Assembly (NCBI RefSeq): GCF_003660285.1
Contig: NZ_QXQQ01000009.1
Location: 1 to 51,250, forward strand
Direction of reading: 5' to 3'
DNA length: 51,250 nucleotides
Source: Helicobacter labacensis
Lineage (GTDB): Bacteria > Campylobacterota > Campylobacteria > Campylobacterales > Helicobacteraceae
Shown piece after piece: positions 26,252-36,231 of this stretch. The translations under genes were made by a program, and so were the position numbers. The notes below the pieces were generated by a model. The model made no database searches. It had not been told where the DNA came from and saw only the letters and a program-made list of their open reading frames with translations. Each line of letters opens with the position of its first letter. Positions within the stretch are counted from its first letter, which is position 1.

Positions 26252-27391
26252 TCAATCCTCTTTGTATTCATAGACTATAGGCAAAGGATACCAATCTTTC
26301 ACACCATCCCCGCAAGCCCCCTGCCCAAAAAAGATCTCTAGCCATTCTTGCTGTTCTCCATAATCTTTTAAAGCGGGGCAACTAGGCGCAACGACACAAA
26401 CCTTATCTCCAAGATAAAAACCCTCATCCCCACAACCACCATACCCACCGCTACGCTCCAAGGCGTTATAAACGCTTTGAATCCACGCGATTTTGGCGCG
26501 GTTGTCCTTAAGACAGTTGGCTTTTTGGATCAGAGGTTGTATGTGGTAATTATCGTAAGTTGATTTGCCCAGTGTGGGCACGAGGTGGAGGGTTGCGTTT
26601 TTGAGCATTTGGGGCAAGTTCTTAACGATCTCTAGGCTACGCTTGTAGGCGCGCGTATCGCTGGATTTGTCGCCATCTGCGGTCGCTAAAATGATGTAGA
26701 GTTGCTTGGCATGAGGATTTTCAGAGCGTAAAGTGATGATGCTAGATTTAGGGATGCGATCAAAAAGGGTGTTGAAATCGTGGGTAAGATACCTCTTGTT
26801 GGCAACTTTTGCCTCTTTGACACTCTGTTTTATGGCATCTTGCATGCCCTTAGAGCCAAAGGCGTGTTCAAGGCGGATAGCAAAGCTCAAGTCTTGATCC
26901 ACAAGCCACGCGCTGTAAGTGAGGGTCGGTTGCCCATAAAAATTTTCAAGATGCGCTTGATCGTAATCTTTTACAAAAGCGATCTGAAAAGGGGTCCCAG
27001 GTAGGGGTTTTAAAGACAAAAGAGCCACATTGCCTTCGTACTTAAAGAGATGCGCGATTTTAGGGGGTGTAACTTCTAGGGCGCGCGCCTCTTGCTCGCG
27101 CGCATGGATGAAAGCTTTTTGCTTAGGCGTGGCGCGTTTTAAAAAATCCTTAGCCAAGGACACTTGGGTGTTGTCTTGGTTGAGCACCAATGCATGGGTT
27201 TTGACTCCCCTAGCGCTCATTTCTTGCAAGATGAGCACCCTAAGGTCCCCATTTAAGCTCGTGTTTTCTAAAAGCTTTAAGCGATTGACATTAAAACCTA
27301 AGCCCGCTAAGTGTTTCTTAAATGTGGTATTTTCAAGATCCACCCCCTTTATAAGACTCAAAGCAAAAATCAAAAGACACACTAAGCGCAT
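26252..27391 (-). CDS. secreted DsbC/G-like protein without CXXC
   Basis: A 379-residue periplasmic protein with a clear signal peptide (MRLVCLLIFALSLIKG) and a strong ribosome site (AAAGGGAG). The N-terminal part (HLAGLGFNVNRLKLLENTSL, then VLILQEMSARGVKTHALV) resembles the linker/dimer region of DsbC/DsbG-type proteins. A later stretch, PKSSIITLRSENPHAKQLYI, looks like the start of a thioredoxin fold. The place where DPDCPYC would be expected reads ATADGDKSS, so the redox pair is lost. Five cysteines are in the C-terminal 90 residues (ANCLKD, GGCGDE, KVCVV, PSCPAL, GACGDG). It follows a shorter paralogue by 10 bp. Function unknown; the Dsb relation is inference. Confidence 0.6.
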   Translation of the reverse strand: MRLVCLLIFALSLIKGVDLENTTFKKHLAGLGFNVNRLKLLENTSLNGDLRVLILQEMSARGVKTHALVLNQDNTQVSLAKDFLKRATPKQKAFIHAREQEARALEVTPPKIAHLFKYEGNVALLSLKPLPGTPFQIAFVKDYDQAHLENFYGQPTLTYSAWLVDQDLSFAIRLEHAFGSKGMQDAIKQSVKEAKVANKRYLTHDFNTLFDRIPKSSIITLRSENPHAKQLYIILATADGDKSSDTRAYKRSLEIVKNLPQMLKNATLHLVPTLGKSTYDNYHIQPLIQKANCLKDNRAKIAWIQSVYNALERSGGYGGCGDEGFYLGDKVCVVAPSCPALKDYGEQQEWLEIFFGQGACGDGVKDWYPLPIVYEYKED

Positions 27392-27401
27392 AGAACTCCC
27401 T

Positions 27402-28136
27402 TTAGTGGATTTCATAAAATAAAGGCAAATAGGGACCAATGCCCTCTAACAAGCCAAGTTCGGACGCTGCGTTTGCATTTTCTTGGATGCGATCCAAAAA
27501 GGGCTCTTTTAGCGGGTCTGTAGCGACATTTTGCAAGCCCGATCTTAAGAGTGTAAGTTTCTTTAGCGTGCTAGAAGTGCCATGTAAGCCCTTGAGATAG
27601 GCGGCTGCATCAAAGGAGTCGCTTTTATCCTCCTCGTCTGGAAACGCGCCCAAAAGCACCAAATACACCCGCGCGTTTTTAAGTTTATCTTCTAGCTTAG
27701 ACACCAACTTTTCATCTAACCCCTCTTTCACAAGCAAGATAAACTCCTTAGAGGCGTGTTGGGATAGAGGCTCTAAAGTAATGACATTGTCATAGGGCAA
27801 TGTCTTGATCAAGGTCTTAAAATCCTTGCTATGTTTGGTAAAAAAATTATGTTTGACAACTAAACGGCGCATTTCTCCAAGCAACGCGTCATCCTCTTTA
27901 TTGGGCAAAATAAAATCCTCGCCCACTTGCACCTTTAGGGGACTCTTAAGATCAGCCAACAACACTTGCTGGATTTTTGTGTTACGATCTTGCACTAAGA
28001 GGGCTTGAAAGGGGAGTGGGGCGTGCAAGCGCGCTTGCTTTAAAATCTCAAATTGGGCGTTAAAATCTAGGGGTTCAGCCAAGAGGATTTGGCAGGCTAG
28101 GCAAGCTAGAGGGAGCATTTTAACTAGGTTAGGCAT
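27402..28136 (-). CDS. secreted DsbC/G-like paralogue, shorter, without CXXC
   Basis: A 244-residue secreted protein (signal peptide [20 protein letters not shown]). Its plan parallels the downstream gene: an N-terminal region with [20 protein letters not shown] and a LFKTLI-like helix before [20 protein letters not shown], the position at which a thioredoxin fold would begin. The mature protein has no cysteine, so it cannot act as a thiol oxidoreductase. The two genes are probably a tandem duplication that diverged, expressed together. Alternatives are a new carrier or chaperone fold. Confidence 0.5.
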   Translation of the reverse strand: MPNLVKMLPLACLACQILLAEPLDFNAQFEILKQARLHAPLPFQALLVQDRNTKIQQVLLADLKSPLKVQVGEDFILPNKEDDALLGEMRRLVVKHNFFTKHSKDFKTLIKTLPYDNVITLEPLSQHASKEFILLVKEGLDEKLVSKLEDKLKNARVYLVLLGAFPDEEDKSDSFDAAAYLKGLHGTSSTLKKLTLLRSGLQNVATDPLKEPFLDRIQENANAASELGLLEGIGPYLPLFYEIH

Positions 28137-28215
28137 TATCTCATCCTTAGAGCCACTCTACAAGTGTTTCAAATTATTATATACTACAACAAACACCATT
28201 TCATTAAGGAGTTGT

Positions 28216-30774
28216 ATGCAAACTTTTATCCAAGAATACCAAGCCGCCCTACAAGAAAGGGCACAAGAAAACATCCCCCCCCTGCCCTTAAACGCAAAAC
28301 AAGTTGAGAGCGTGGTAGAAATTTTAATGCACTCTAAAAGTGGCGATGAATGCGCCTTTGCTAAGGATTTACTCATTCACAGAGTGAGCCCGGGCGTGGA
28401 TGAGGGCGCGCAAGTCAAAGCCCAGTTTCTAGGCAAACTTGCGCTTAAAAAGTGTGAATGTGCGCACTTTAGCCCCTTAGAGGCTGTAAAGTATTTGGGC
28501 ACTATGCTAGGAGGGTATAATGTCGCTCCCTTGATCGAGGCACTGCAAAGTGGCGATCAAGAAATTGCCAAAGCCGCCTGTAAAGCTTTAAAATCCACGC
28601 TCCTAGTCTATAACTCTTTTGAGAGTATCGCTAGTTTGAGCAAAACCAACGCCCTAGCTAAAGAGGTTTTGCAGTCGTGGGCAAATGCGGAGTGGTTTAT
28701 TAACAAGCCCGCCCTGCCTGAAAAGTTAGAGCTATGCGTACTTAAAATTGATGGAGAAACCAATACGGACGACTTGAGCCCGGCTAGTGATGCCTTTACC
28801 CGTAGCGACATCCCCCTACACGCTAATGCCATGCTCAAAAACCGCATAGAAAATTACCAAGAACGCCTAAAAAACATCAAATCTAAGCGCGTGCCCGTGG
28901 TGTATGTGGGCGATGTGGTGGGCACGGGGAGTTCTCGCAAAAGTGCGACTAACTCCATTATGTGGCACTTTGGGCAAGACATCCCCTATGTGCCCAATAA
29001 ACGCAGTGGGGGCGTGGTGATCGGGGGGGTGATTGCCCCGATCTTCTTTGCCACCTGTGAGGATAGCGGGGCGTTGCCTCTAGTGGCAGATGTCAAAGAC
29101 TTACACGAGGGCGATATTATTGAGGTTTATCCTTACAAGGGTGAGATTTGCAAGCAAGGGCAGGTGGTGAGCACCTTTAGCTTAGAGCCCACTACTTTAG
29201 CGGATGAATACCGCGCTGGGGGGCGTATCGCCTTGATTATCGGGCGCGGTTTGACTAATAAGGCGCGTAAATTCTTAGGGCTAGGTCCCTCAGAAGTCTT
29301 TGCCAAACCTAAGCAACCTGCTGAGAGCAATAAAGGCTACACTTTAGCGCAAAAAATGGTGGGGCGCGCTTGCGGGCTAGAGGGCGTGCGCCCGGGCACT
29401 TACTGCGAGCCTATGACCACCACTGTGGGTAGCCAAGACACCACGGGGGCGATGACAAGAGATGAGATCAAAGAGCTCGCTAGCTTGAGTTTTGAAGCCG
29501 ATTTTGTCTTGCAATCCTTTTGCCACACCGCCGCCTATCCTAAACCCTCTGATGTGAGTTTGCAAGCCACTCTGCCTCAGTTTTTTACCAGTCGGGGCGG
29601 GGTGGCACTCAAGCCTAAAGATGGGATTATCCACTCATGGCTAAATCGCATGGGACTTCCCGACACGCTAGGCACAGGCGGGGATAGCCACACGCGTTTT
29701 CCCATTGGCATTAGCTTTCCAGCTGGGAGTGGTTTAGTGGCTTTTGCAGCAGTTACGGGGACTATGCCCTTGAACATGCCCGAATCCGTGCTGGTGCGTT
29801 TTAAGGGGCAAATGCAGCCGGGGATCACTCTTAGGGATTTAGTCAATGCCATCCCCTATTATGCCATTAAACAGGGTTTGCTCACGGTGGAGAAAAAGGG
29901 CAAGAAAAATATTTTTAATGGGCGGATTTTAGAGATCGAGGGCTTGGGCGACATTAAGATCGAACAAGCCTTTGAGTTTAGCGATGCGAGCGCAGAGAGG
30001 AGTGCGGCTGCTTGCACGGTGCGCCTGAATAAAGAACCCATCATTGAGTATTTGAGCTCAAATATCCAGCTCATCGAACAGATGATTGCTAGTGGGTATG
30101 AACACAAAGACACCTTAAAAAGGCGCGCGCAAAAAATGCAAGCGTGGATTGATAACCCTGTTTTGCTTGAGCCAGACGCGGATGCAGAATATGCCGCGGT
30201 CATTGAGATCGATCTAGCTGAGATCAAAGAGCCCATTTTGGCATGCCCTAATGATCCGGATGATGTGGCGACTTTGAGCGAGGTGTTAAACAATCCCAAA
30301 CGCCCCCAAAAGATTGATGAGGTCTTTATTGGCAGTTGCATGACCAATATTGGGCATTTTAGAGCCTTTGGGGAGATTGTCAAGGGAGCAGGGGCATCCC
30401 CTATTCGCCTTTGGATTGTGCCCCCCACTAAAATGGACGAACAACAGCTCATTAAAGAGGGGTATTTTGCTTTATTTGGGGCTGCTGGGGCGCGCACAGA
30501 GGTGCCCGGGTGCAGTTTGTGCATGGGCAATCAAGCACGCGTGCGCGATAATGCTGTGGTTTTCTCCACCTCTACGCGCAATTTTGATAACCGCATGGGC
30601 AAGGGCGCGCAGGTGTATTTGGGCAGTGCAGAATTGGGCGCGGTGTGTGCGCTTTTGGGTAAAATCCCCACCCCACAGGAGTATCTAGGTCTAGTGGCAG
30701 ACAAACTAGAGGCGCGCAAAGCAGAAATCTATCGTTACATGAATTTTCACTTGATGGAGCATTTCGCGCTGTAG
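28216..30774 (+). CDS. acnB: aconitate hydratase B
   Basis: AcnB interconverts citrate and isocitrate in the TCA cycle and may bind mRNA when its cluster is lost. The order is HEAT-like domain (residues 1-160), swivel domain with [16 protein letters not shown] and the [16 protein letters not shown] segment, then the catalytic domains. Cluster ligands are in [20 protein letters not shown] and [13 protein letters not shown]. Active-site [20 protein letters not shown] is intact in two contiguous parts. Length 852 matches the Helicobacter form. AAGGAG lies 7 bp before the ATG; the 79-bp gap to the divergent Dsb-like gene should hold the promoter. Confidence 0.97.
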   Translation: MQTFIQEYQAALQERAQENIPPLPLNAKQVESVVEILMHSKSGDECAFAKDLLIHRVSPGVDEGAQVKAQFLGKLALKKCECAHFSPLEAVKYLGTMLGGYNVAPLIEALQSGDQEIAKAACKALKSTLLVYNSFESIASLSKTNALAKEVLQSWANAEWFINKPALPEKLELCVLKIDGETNTDDLSPASDAFTRSDIPLHANAMLKNRIENYQERLKNIKSKRVPVVYVGDVVGTGSSRKSATNSIMWHFGQDIPYVPNKRSGGVVIGGVIAPIFFATCEDSGALPLVADVKDLHEGDIIEVYPYKGEICKQGQVVSTFSLEPTTLADEYRAGGRIALIIGRGLTNKARKFLGLGPSEVFAKPKQPAESNKGYTLAQKMVGRACGLEGVRPGTYCEPMTTTVGSQDTTGAMTRDEIKELASLSFEADFVLQSFCHTAAYPKPSDVSLQATLPQFFTSRGGVALKPKDGIIHSWLNRMGLPDTLGTGGDSHTRFPIGISFPAGSGLVAFAAVTGTMPLNMPESVLVRFKGQMQPGITLRDLVNAIPYYAIKQGLLTVEKKGKKNIFNGRILEIEGLGDIKIEQAFEFSDASAERSAAACTVRLNKEPIIEYLSSNIQLIEQMIASGYEHKDTLKRRAQKMQAWIDNPVLLEPDADAEYAAVIEIDLAEIKEPILACPNDPDDVATLSEVLNNPKRPQKIDEVFIGSCMTNIGHFRAFGEIVKGAGASPIRLWIVPPTKMDEQQLIKEGYFALFGAAGARTEVPGCSLCMGNQARVRDNAVVFSTSTRNFDNRMGKGAQVYLGSAELGAVCALLGKIPTPQEYLGLVADKLEARKAEIYRYMNFHLMEHFAL

Positions 30775-30798
30775 CTTGGTTTTGGAGGGGTAAAGGGT

Positions 30799-31461
30799 GT
30801 GATCGTGGATTTAGATTGGCAGTTTATGCGCCATGCTTTGGGGGCTTTTGGCTGGGGGCTTTGGCTCACCTTGTATATTTCGTTTGCCGGTATTGTGTGC
30901 GCGTTGGGGGTGGGCTTTGGGGTGGCTTTGGGGCTGTATTTTAAGGGATTTTATAGCCCCTTTCTAGCTTGCTATGTGCAAATCGCGCGCAACACGCCCC
31001 TGCTTATCCAGCTCTTTTTTCTTTATTATGGGCTTAACCAAATTGGGTTGTCCTTGAGCGCAAAGGCGTGCGCGATTTTGGGTTTGGGTTTTTTGGGCGG
31101 GGCGTATATGGCGCAGAGTTTTTTACTCGGGCTTAAGGCTCTGCCTAAGGTGCAATTAGAATCCGCTCTTAGTTTGGGCTTAAGCCGTCTGCAGGCATTG
31201 AGATATGTCTTATTCCCCCAAAGTTTGGCGATCTGCTTGCCCTCTTTGGGGGCTAATGTGATCTTTTTGCTCAAAGAGAGTTCGGTGGTGAGCGCGATCG
31301 CTTTGGTGGATGTGATGTTTGTGGCTAAGGATTTGATAGGGATTTATTATAAAACGAATGAGGCATTGGTGTTATTAGTGCTCTCTTATTTGGTGGTCTT
31401 GCTCCCTTTAAGTGGGCTCTTTGTAGCCTTAGAGAAGTATTATAAGAGGCGTGTATGCTAG
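30799..31461 (+). CDS. polar amino acid ABC transporter permease (first subunit)
   Basis: A 220-residue inner-membrane protein of the HisM/GlnP group: about five membrane segments and the EAA loop ESALSLGLSRLQALRYVLFPQ contacting the ATPase. GTG start with GGAGGGG upstream. It is the first gene of a four-gene importer operon equal in order to H. pylori HP1169-HP1172 (glnP-glnP-glnQ-glnH). It overlaps the next permease by 7 bp. Substrate (glutamine, cysteine or another polar amino acid) is not fixed by sequence. Confidence 0.92.
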   Translation: MIVDLDWQFMRHALGAFGWGLWLTLYISFAGIVCALGVGFGVALGLYFKGFYSPFLACYVQIARNTPLLIQLFFLYYGLNQIGLSLSAKACAILGLGFLGGAYMAQSFLLGLKALPKVQLESALSLGLSRLQALRYVLFPQSLAICLPSLGANVIFLLKESSVVSAIALVDVMFVAKDLIGIYYKTNEALVLLVLSYLVVLLPLSGLFVALEKYYKRRVC

Positions 31462-32135
31462 AAGGCTTGAGGGTTTTTGAGCCGGATAATTTGGCGCGCT
31501 TGGCTGAGGGTTTGTTTACAACCCTGCAGGTGGCTTTGATCTCCATTGTGATCGCTCTAATAGGCGGGGTGGGCTTGGGGGTGGTGATGGCTTTTGGGGG
31601 TAGAATCGCGCGCTTTGTGTGCCGGGTGTATTTGGAGAGTGTGCGTATCATTCCGCTTCTTGTGTGGCTCTTTTTAGTCTTTTTTGGATCGGCGACTGTA
31701 TTTGGCTGGCACTTGCATGCGATCTTGGCGAGCATTATCGTCTTTGGGGTGTGGGGGGCAGCTGAGATGATGGATTTAACCCGGGGCGCGCTCACCTCCA
31801 CTAACACGCACCAAATACAAAGCGCGCGCGCTTTGGGACTGAGTGAAAACCAAACCATTTGGCTAATTATCTTCCCCCAAGCCTTTTTAGCCCTCATGCC
31901 TGCTAGTATCAATTTGTTCAGCCGGATCATTAAAACCACCGCTTTAATGAGTCTCATCGGTGCGGTAGAATTGCTCAAAGTGGGGCAACAACTCATTGAG
32001 ATCAATATTTTAAAAATCCCTAATGCGAGTTTCTATGTCTATGGCTTGATCTTTGCTCTTTACTTTATGCTTTGCTACCCCCTCTCTTATTTGAGCCAAT
32101 ACCTAGAGAAAAAATACCAACACAATCGAGCTTAA
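31455..32135 (+). CDS. polar amino acid ABC transporter permease (second subunit)
   Basis: A 226-residue partner of the preceding permease with the same fold: LFTTLQVALISIVIALIGG at the first membrane span, the VRIIPLLVWLFLVFFGS segment, and an EAA loop SARALGLSENQTIWLIIFPQ. Two different permeases forming a heterodimer is typical of this family. The stop TAA is followed directly by the ATG of the ATPase gene, so translation is coupled. Confidence 0.92.
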   Translation: MLEGLRVFEPDNLARLAEGLFTTLQVALISIVIALIGGVGLGVVMAFGGRIARFVCRVYLESVRIIPLLVWLFLVFFGSATVFGWHLHAILASIIVFGVWGAAEMMDLTRGALTSTNTHQIQSARALGLSENQTIWLIIFPQAFLALMPASINLFSRIIKTTALMSLIGAVELLKVGQQLIEINILKIPNASFYVYGLIFALYFMLCYPLSYLSQYLEKKYQHNRA

Positions 32136-32879
32136 ATGGCAATTTTGCAAACCATCCAATTACAAAAACGCTATGGCGATCATGTGGTGCTAAATGGGAT
32201 TGATTTTGCCTTAGAAAAGGGGGAGGCGGTGGTGATTTTAGGACCTAGTGGGTGTGGTAAAAGCACTTTTTTACGCTGTTTAAATGGACTAGAGGCAATT
32301 CAAGGCGGGCAAATTCTCTTTAATGACCAAGAGATCAGCGCGCCCAAAACTAATTGGAACGCTGTGCGCCAAAAGATCGGCATGGTGTTTCAAAATTACG
32401 AGTTATTCCCGCATTTAAGCGTGTTACAAAATATCTTACTAGCCCCTTTGAAGGTGCAAAAACGCGCCAAAGAGGAGGTGCAAGAACAGGCGATCGCGCT
32501 GTTAAAACGCGTGGGGCTAGAACACAAAAAGGGGACATACCCGCGAGAATTGAGCGGAGGGCAAAAGCAAAGGGTTGCCATTGTGCGCGCGCTGTGCATG
32601 CAACCTGAAGTGATGCTTTTTGATGAGGTAACTGCTAGTCTTGATCCAGAGATGGTTAAAGAGGTTTTAGAGGTGATTTTAGAGTTGGCTAAAGAGGGCA
32701 TGAGCATGGTCATTGTAACCCATGAGATGAAGTTTGCTAGAAAAGTGGCGCACCGCATTGTGTTTTTTGATCAAGGTCAAGTGGTGGAAGAAAATAGCCC
32801 GCAGGGCTTTTTTGAGAACCCTAAGTCTGAGCGTGCCCAGAAGTTTTTAGAAATTTTTAATTTTTTAGGGGATTGTTGA
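32136..32879 (+). CDS. polar amino acid ABC transporter ATP-binding protein
   Basis: The ATPase of the importer, 247 residues. Walker A GPSGCGKST, Q-loop VFQNYELFPHLSV, signature LSGGQKQR, Walker B VMLFDEVTASLDPE and the switch His in IVTHEMKFA are all intact. It resembles GlnQ/HisP. It is packed against the second permease and is followed by the binding protein after 46 bp. Confidence 0.95.
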   Translation: MAILQTIQLQKRYGDHVVLNGIDFALEKGEAVVILGPSGCGKSTFLRCLNGLEAIQGGQILFNDQEISAPKTNWNAVRQKIGMVFQNYELFPHLSVLQNILLAPLKVQKRAKEEVQEQAIALLKRVGLEHKKGTYPRELSGGQKQRVAIVRALCMQPEVMLFDEVTASLDPEMVKEVLEVILELAKEGMSMVIVTHEMKFARKVAHRIVFFDQGQVVEENSPQGFFENPKSERAQKFLEIFNFLGDC

Positions 32880-32925
32880 GTTTATTATGCTAGATAGGCT
32901 TCTTATTACATTTTAAGGAGTGCGC

Positions 32926-33753
32926 ATGCGGGCATGGGCAAAGAGTTTAGGGGTGTTGTTAGCCCTCATGGGTTTGGTGTTGGTTGGGTGTTCTGATCAC
33001 AAGGCACAAGCCAAAGAGGATAGCATCGCCCTGATTAAAAAACGCGGGGTGTTGAAAGTGGGGGTGTTTAGCGACAAACCCCCCTTTGGCTTTGTGGATA
33101 GCAAGGGGCAATTTCAAGGTTTTGATATTTACATCGCCAAACGCATGGCGAAGGATTTGCTAGGCGATGCCAAAAAAATAGAATTTGTCCCTGTGGAGGC
33201 AGCCGCACGGGTGGAGTTTTTGAAGTCCAATAAAGTGGATGTGATCATGGCAAATTTTACCAAGACTAAAGAGAGAGAGGCGGTGGTGGACTTTGCCAAA
33301 CCCTACATGAAAGTGGCTTTGGGGGTGGTGTCTAAAGACGGGGCGATCAAAAGTGTAGACGATCTCAAGGGCAAAAACCTAATCGTTAACAAGGGCACTA
33401 CGGCGGATTTTTACTTTTCCAAAAATTACCCTAGTATCTCCTTGCTCAAATACGACCAAAACACCGAAACTTTTTTGGCATTGAAAAACAACCGCGGGGC
33501 AGCCCTAGCCCATGACAACACGCTTTTATTTGCATGGGTGAAAAAGAATCCGGAGTTTAAAGTGGGTATTCCTAGTTTGGGGGATCAAGATGTGATCGCC
33601 CCAGCGGTCAAAAAGGGCAATAAGGCACTTTTAGAGTGGCTCAATAAAGAGATCGACACGCTCACACAAAGCGGGTTTATCAAAGAGGCTTATGACGCGA
33701 CTCTCAAACCCGTTTATGGAGATGATCTAGACCCCAAAAGCGTGATTTTTTAA
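32926..33753 (+). CDS. periplasmic polar amino acid-binding lipoprotein
   Basis: A 275-residue solute-binding protein anchored by a lipobox (VLVGC, Cys about residue 22). The type 3 binding-protein fold shows RGVLKVGVFSDKPPFGFVD at the ligand site, GFDIYIAKRMAKDL, and later KNLIVNKGTTADFYF. It is like PEB1/CjaA proteins of Campylobacter that bind cysteine or aspartate/glutamate, and like H. pylori HP1172. The ATG at 32926 is preferred over a GTG at 32920, since AAGGAG covers the latter. A 15-C tract follows the stop by 20 bp. Confidence 0.93.
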   Translation: MRAWAKSLGVLLALMGLVLVGCSDHKAQAKEDSIALIKKRGVLKVGVFSDKPPFGFVDSKGQFQGFDIYIAKRMAKDLLGDAKKIEFVPVEAAARVEFLKSNKVDVIMANFTKTKEREAVVDFAKPYMKVALGVVSKDGAIKSVDDLKGKNLIVNKGTTADFYFSKNYPSISLLKYDQNTETFLALKNNRGAALAHDNTLLFAWVKKNPEFKVGIPSLGDQDVIAPAVKKGNKALLEWLNKEIDTLTQSGFIKEAYDATLKPVYGDDLDPKSVIF

Positions 33754-33773
33754 TGATGTTGGCGCGCTTTACT

Positions 33774-33788
33774 CCCCCCCCCCCCCCC
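33774..33788. repeat. poly-C tract of 15 bases
   Basis: A run of 15 C lies 20 bp after the binding-protein stop and about 115 bp upstream of the -10 of the double-PAS chemoreceptor gene. It lies outside any reading frame. Its sequence context (CCCCAGCGGGGGCG) allows folding with the following G run, so the transcript could form a terminator-like hairpin whose strength depends on tract length. Confidence 0.85.
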
Positions 33789-33902
33789 AGCGGGGGCGTT
33801 GCTTCCACGCTTTGCTGGTATTATTTTCTTTGTAATTGTAGCAAGGTTAATAGAGTTGTAATACAATGGGCGCAATTAAGGTGTATAGACCTTGAGCAAT
33901 CC

Positions 33903-33908
33903 TATAAT
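33903..33908 (+). promoter_or_regulatory. -10 element upstream of the double-PAS chemoreceptor
   Basis: A perfect TATAAT lies 33 bp before the ATG at 33942. No good -35 is found at 16-18 bp upstream, which is normal in Helicobacter. AAAGGAG serves as ribosome site. Confidence 0.6.
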
Positions 33909-33941
33909 AATGGGAATTATATTTAAAGAAAGGAGTCTCGC

Positions 33942-35243
33942 ATGTTTTTTGATAAGAAAAAGAAAGAGAAAGAGGAAATCTGTGTTGCCCTTGAAGAACA
34001 CAGCGAGTTAAAAGCGATTCACAACGCGATTGATAAATCTGTTGCCATGGTGGAATTTGATTTGGATCGCAAGGTGATCACGGCTAATGAGAATTTCTTA
34101 AAATTAATGGACTATTCCTTAGAGGAAATCAAGGGCAAATCCCACGAGATATTTTGCGACCCCGCCTATGTCAATAGCCCTGAATACCGCAAGGATTGGG
34201 ACACCCTGTTTTCAGGGCAACACAAATGCGGGATGTGCAAGCGTGTGGCTAAGGGGGGACGGGTTGTTTTCTTAGAGGCTAATTACACCCCCGTTAGAGA
34301 TGCCCAAGGCAAATTGTGCAAGTTTTTCAAATTCGCTTCTGACATCACAGCAAGAATCTTAGAATACAACGATCTCAAGGCAGTTTATAACGCGGTGAAT
34401 CGCTCCATGTTGATGGCCGAATTTGACCCCCAAATCAATGTGATCAATGCTAATGAGAATTTTTTGAGATTGATGGGCTACACCCTCAATGAGATCAAGG
34501 GCAAGTACCATGCCATGTTTTGCGATCCTGAATACACCAAAACCTCCACTTATAAGGAAAATCAAGACAAATTGCGCGCCGGGGAGTTTTTAGCCTCCAC
34601 CTTCAAGCGCATCACCAAGAGCGGAAAAGTCGTGTATTTGGAGGGGACTTATAACCCCGTCTTTGACAATCAGGGCAAGGTGTATAAGATCATCAAAATC
34701 GCGCGCGATGTAACCAAAAAGGAGGACAACACGAAGGACAAGCTCGCCATGACCTTGGATCTCATCAAGGAAAACCAACGCCTCACCGATGAGGGGAGCA
34801 CGATGGTAGAAAAGACAACTGCCAATATCCAAAGCGTGGCTGAAACCATGAAAAATAGCACCGATCTAGTCAACACTCTAAGCGCGCAATCTGAATCCAT
34901 CTCCTCTATCACCCAGACCATTAAAGACATCGCCGATCAAACTAATTTGTTAGCCTTGAACGCTGCCATTGAAGCCGCCCGGGCGGGCGAGCATGGCAGA
35001 GGTTTTGCGGTAGTGGCTGATGAAGTGCGTAAACTTGCCGAGCGCACGGGCAAATCGGTAGCCGAAATTGGGGCGATTATTGGCTCCATTCGTGAGATCA
35101 CCTCCCAAGTGGTGGGGCATATCACGGCAGGGATGGAAGCTTCAGATAAAACCGTGGAATTGTCCCAACAGAGCAAAACCTTGATGGATAAAATCAAAGA
35201 AGCCAGCGACAAAGTAGCCCAACGCATGGAGAATGTCAAGTGA
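33942..35243 (+). CDS. soluble chemoreceptor with two PAS domains (BdlA/Aer-like)
   Basis: A 433-residue cytosolic protein without membrane segments. Two PAS domains (residues about 25-145 and 145-265) share [20 protein letters not shown] / [20 protein letters not shown] and an FCDP motif, suggesting duplication. A short chemoreceptor signalling domain follows with [20 protein letters not shown]. The first PAS has CGMC, a possible redox or metal pair. This plan is that of BdlA and Aer-type energy or redox sensors. H. pylori TlpD is also 433 residues and soluble but has a C-terminal zinc-binding CZB domain, absent here. Confidence 0.9.
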   Translation: MFFDKKKKEKEEICVALEEHSELKAIHNAIDKSVAMVEFDLDRKVITANENFLKLMDYSLEEIKGKSHEIFCDPAYVNSPEYRKDWDTLFSGQHKCGMCKRVAKGGRVVFLEANYTPVRDAQGKLCKFFKFASDITARILEYNDLKAVYNAVNRSMLMAEFDPQINVINANENFLRLMGYTLNEIKGKYHAMFCDPEYTKTSTYKENQDKLRAGEFLASTFKRITKSGKVVYLEGTYNPVFDNQGKVYKIIKIARDVTKKEDNTKDKLAMTLDLIKENQRLTDEGSTMVEKTTANIQSVAETMKNSTDLVNTLSAQSESISSITQTIKDIADQTNLLALNAAIEAARAGEHGRGFAVVADEVRKLAERTGKSVAEIGAIIGSIREITSQVVGHITAGMEASDKTVELSQQSKTLMDKIKEASDKVAQRMENVK

Positions 35244-35286
35244 GGGTGTTGGCTATCTTAGAAATTCAGGATCAAAGGAGTTTAGC

Positions 35287-36231
35287 ATGAAAATTAAGGC
35301 GGTGGTGTTGGAGGGGGATTCTTTGGGGCGCACCAATAAACTCGCCCCCCTAGAGGAATTTGTGGATTTAATCTATTATCCTAACACGCCTAAGGAGTTG
35401 GTGCTAGAGCGTTGTCAGGATGCAGAGGTTATTATCATTAATAAAATTGTGATGGACGCGCCCACACTCCAAAGCCTGCCCAAACTCAAACTTATCTGTA
35501 TAACCGCCACAGGGACTAATGTCATCGATCACGCTTGCGCGCAAAAACTGGGTATCCAAATTAAGAATGTAGAGGGGTATGCTACCCATAGCGTAACCAT
35601 GCACACCTTCGCGCTGGTTTTTACCTTTTTGTCTAACATGCCCTATTACGATCGCTATTGCAAGAGTGGGGAGTATTGCACAAGCCAAGTTTTTACCCAC
35701 TTTAACAAGGATTTATACGCCCTTGAAAACAAGCAATGGGGGATTGTGGGGCTGGGCAATATTGGTAAAAGCGTGGCGCGCTGTGCTAGTGCTTTTGGCG
35801 CGCATGTGAGCTACACCTCCACAAGTGGGCGCAATTCTGATCCCACCTATGCGCAAAAGTCTTTAGATGCCCTGCTCAAAACCAGCGATGTGATCACCAT
35901 CCACGCCCCGCTCAACGATCGCACCTACAATCTCATCAACGCCTCTAATTTACCCCTCTTAAAAGAAAAGGCGATCTTAATCAATGTAGGGCGCGGGGGG
36001 ATTGTCAATGAAAAAGAAGCCGCTAAGGCATTAGAAACACAGGATTTTTATTATGGCACCGATGTGTTTGAACAAGAACCCATGCACGCTAACCACCCCT
36101 TTTTAAACCCCAGTATCCAGCATAAACTCTTGCTCACCCCCCATATTGCTTGGGGCTATGGGGATAGCATTAAAAAGCTCATCGTCGCCACGATTGAAAA
36201 TGTGAAAGCCTACCTCAAAACACGCGCTTGA
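35287..36231 (+). CDS. D-2-hydroxyacid dehydrogenase (HP0096-like)
   Basis: A 314-residue NAD-dependent enzyme of the D-isomer-specific family that reduces 2-oxo acids. The nucleotide motif is GIVGLGNIGKSVARCASAFG, and the catalytic set is seen as VGRGGIVNEKE (Arg), the Glu in VFEQEPM, and His in TPHIAWGYGDS. The active-site His comes with HSVTMHTFALVF near the hinge. It resembles H. pylori HP0096. The ATG at 35287 is preceded by AGGAGTTTAGC. Substrate could be glycerate, lactate or phosphoglycerate; the sequence cannot decide. Confidence 0.9.
   Translation: MKIKAVVLEGDSLGRTNKLAPLEEFVDLIYYPNTPKELVLERCQDAEVIIINKIVMDAPTLQSLPKLKLICITATGTNVIDHACAQKLGIQIKNVEGYATHSVTMHTFALVFTFLSNMPYYDRYCKSGEYCTSQVFTHFNKDLYALENKQWGIVGLGNIGKSVARCASAFGAHVSYTSTSGRNSDPTYAQKSLDALLKTSDVITIHAPLNDRTYNLINASNLPLLKEKAILINVGRGGIVNEKEAAKALETQDFYYGTDVFEQEPMHANHPFLNPSIQHKLLLTPHIAWGYGDSIKKLIVATIENVKAYLKTRA

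Noticed and set aside
29859-30530. Long 223-codon minus-strand open frame inside acnB
   Set aside because: It lies wholly antisense to the conserved acnB catalytic domains and has no recognisable domain or ribosome site; it arises from codon bias.
31325-32005. 226-codon minus-strand open frame across the two permease genes
   Set aside because: It is antisense to two clear permeases that overlap and keep their motifs; composition is that of a shadow frame.
33942-35243. Calling the soluble chemoreceptor TlpD because of its 433-residue length
   Set aside because: It has two PAS domains and no C-terminal CZB zinc-binding motif, so the length match is chance.
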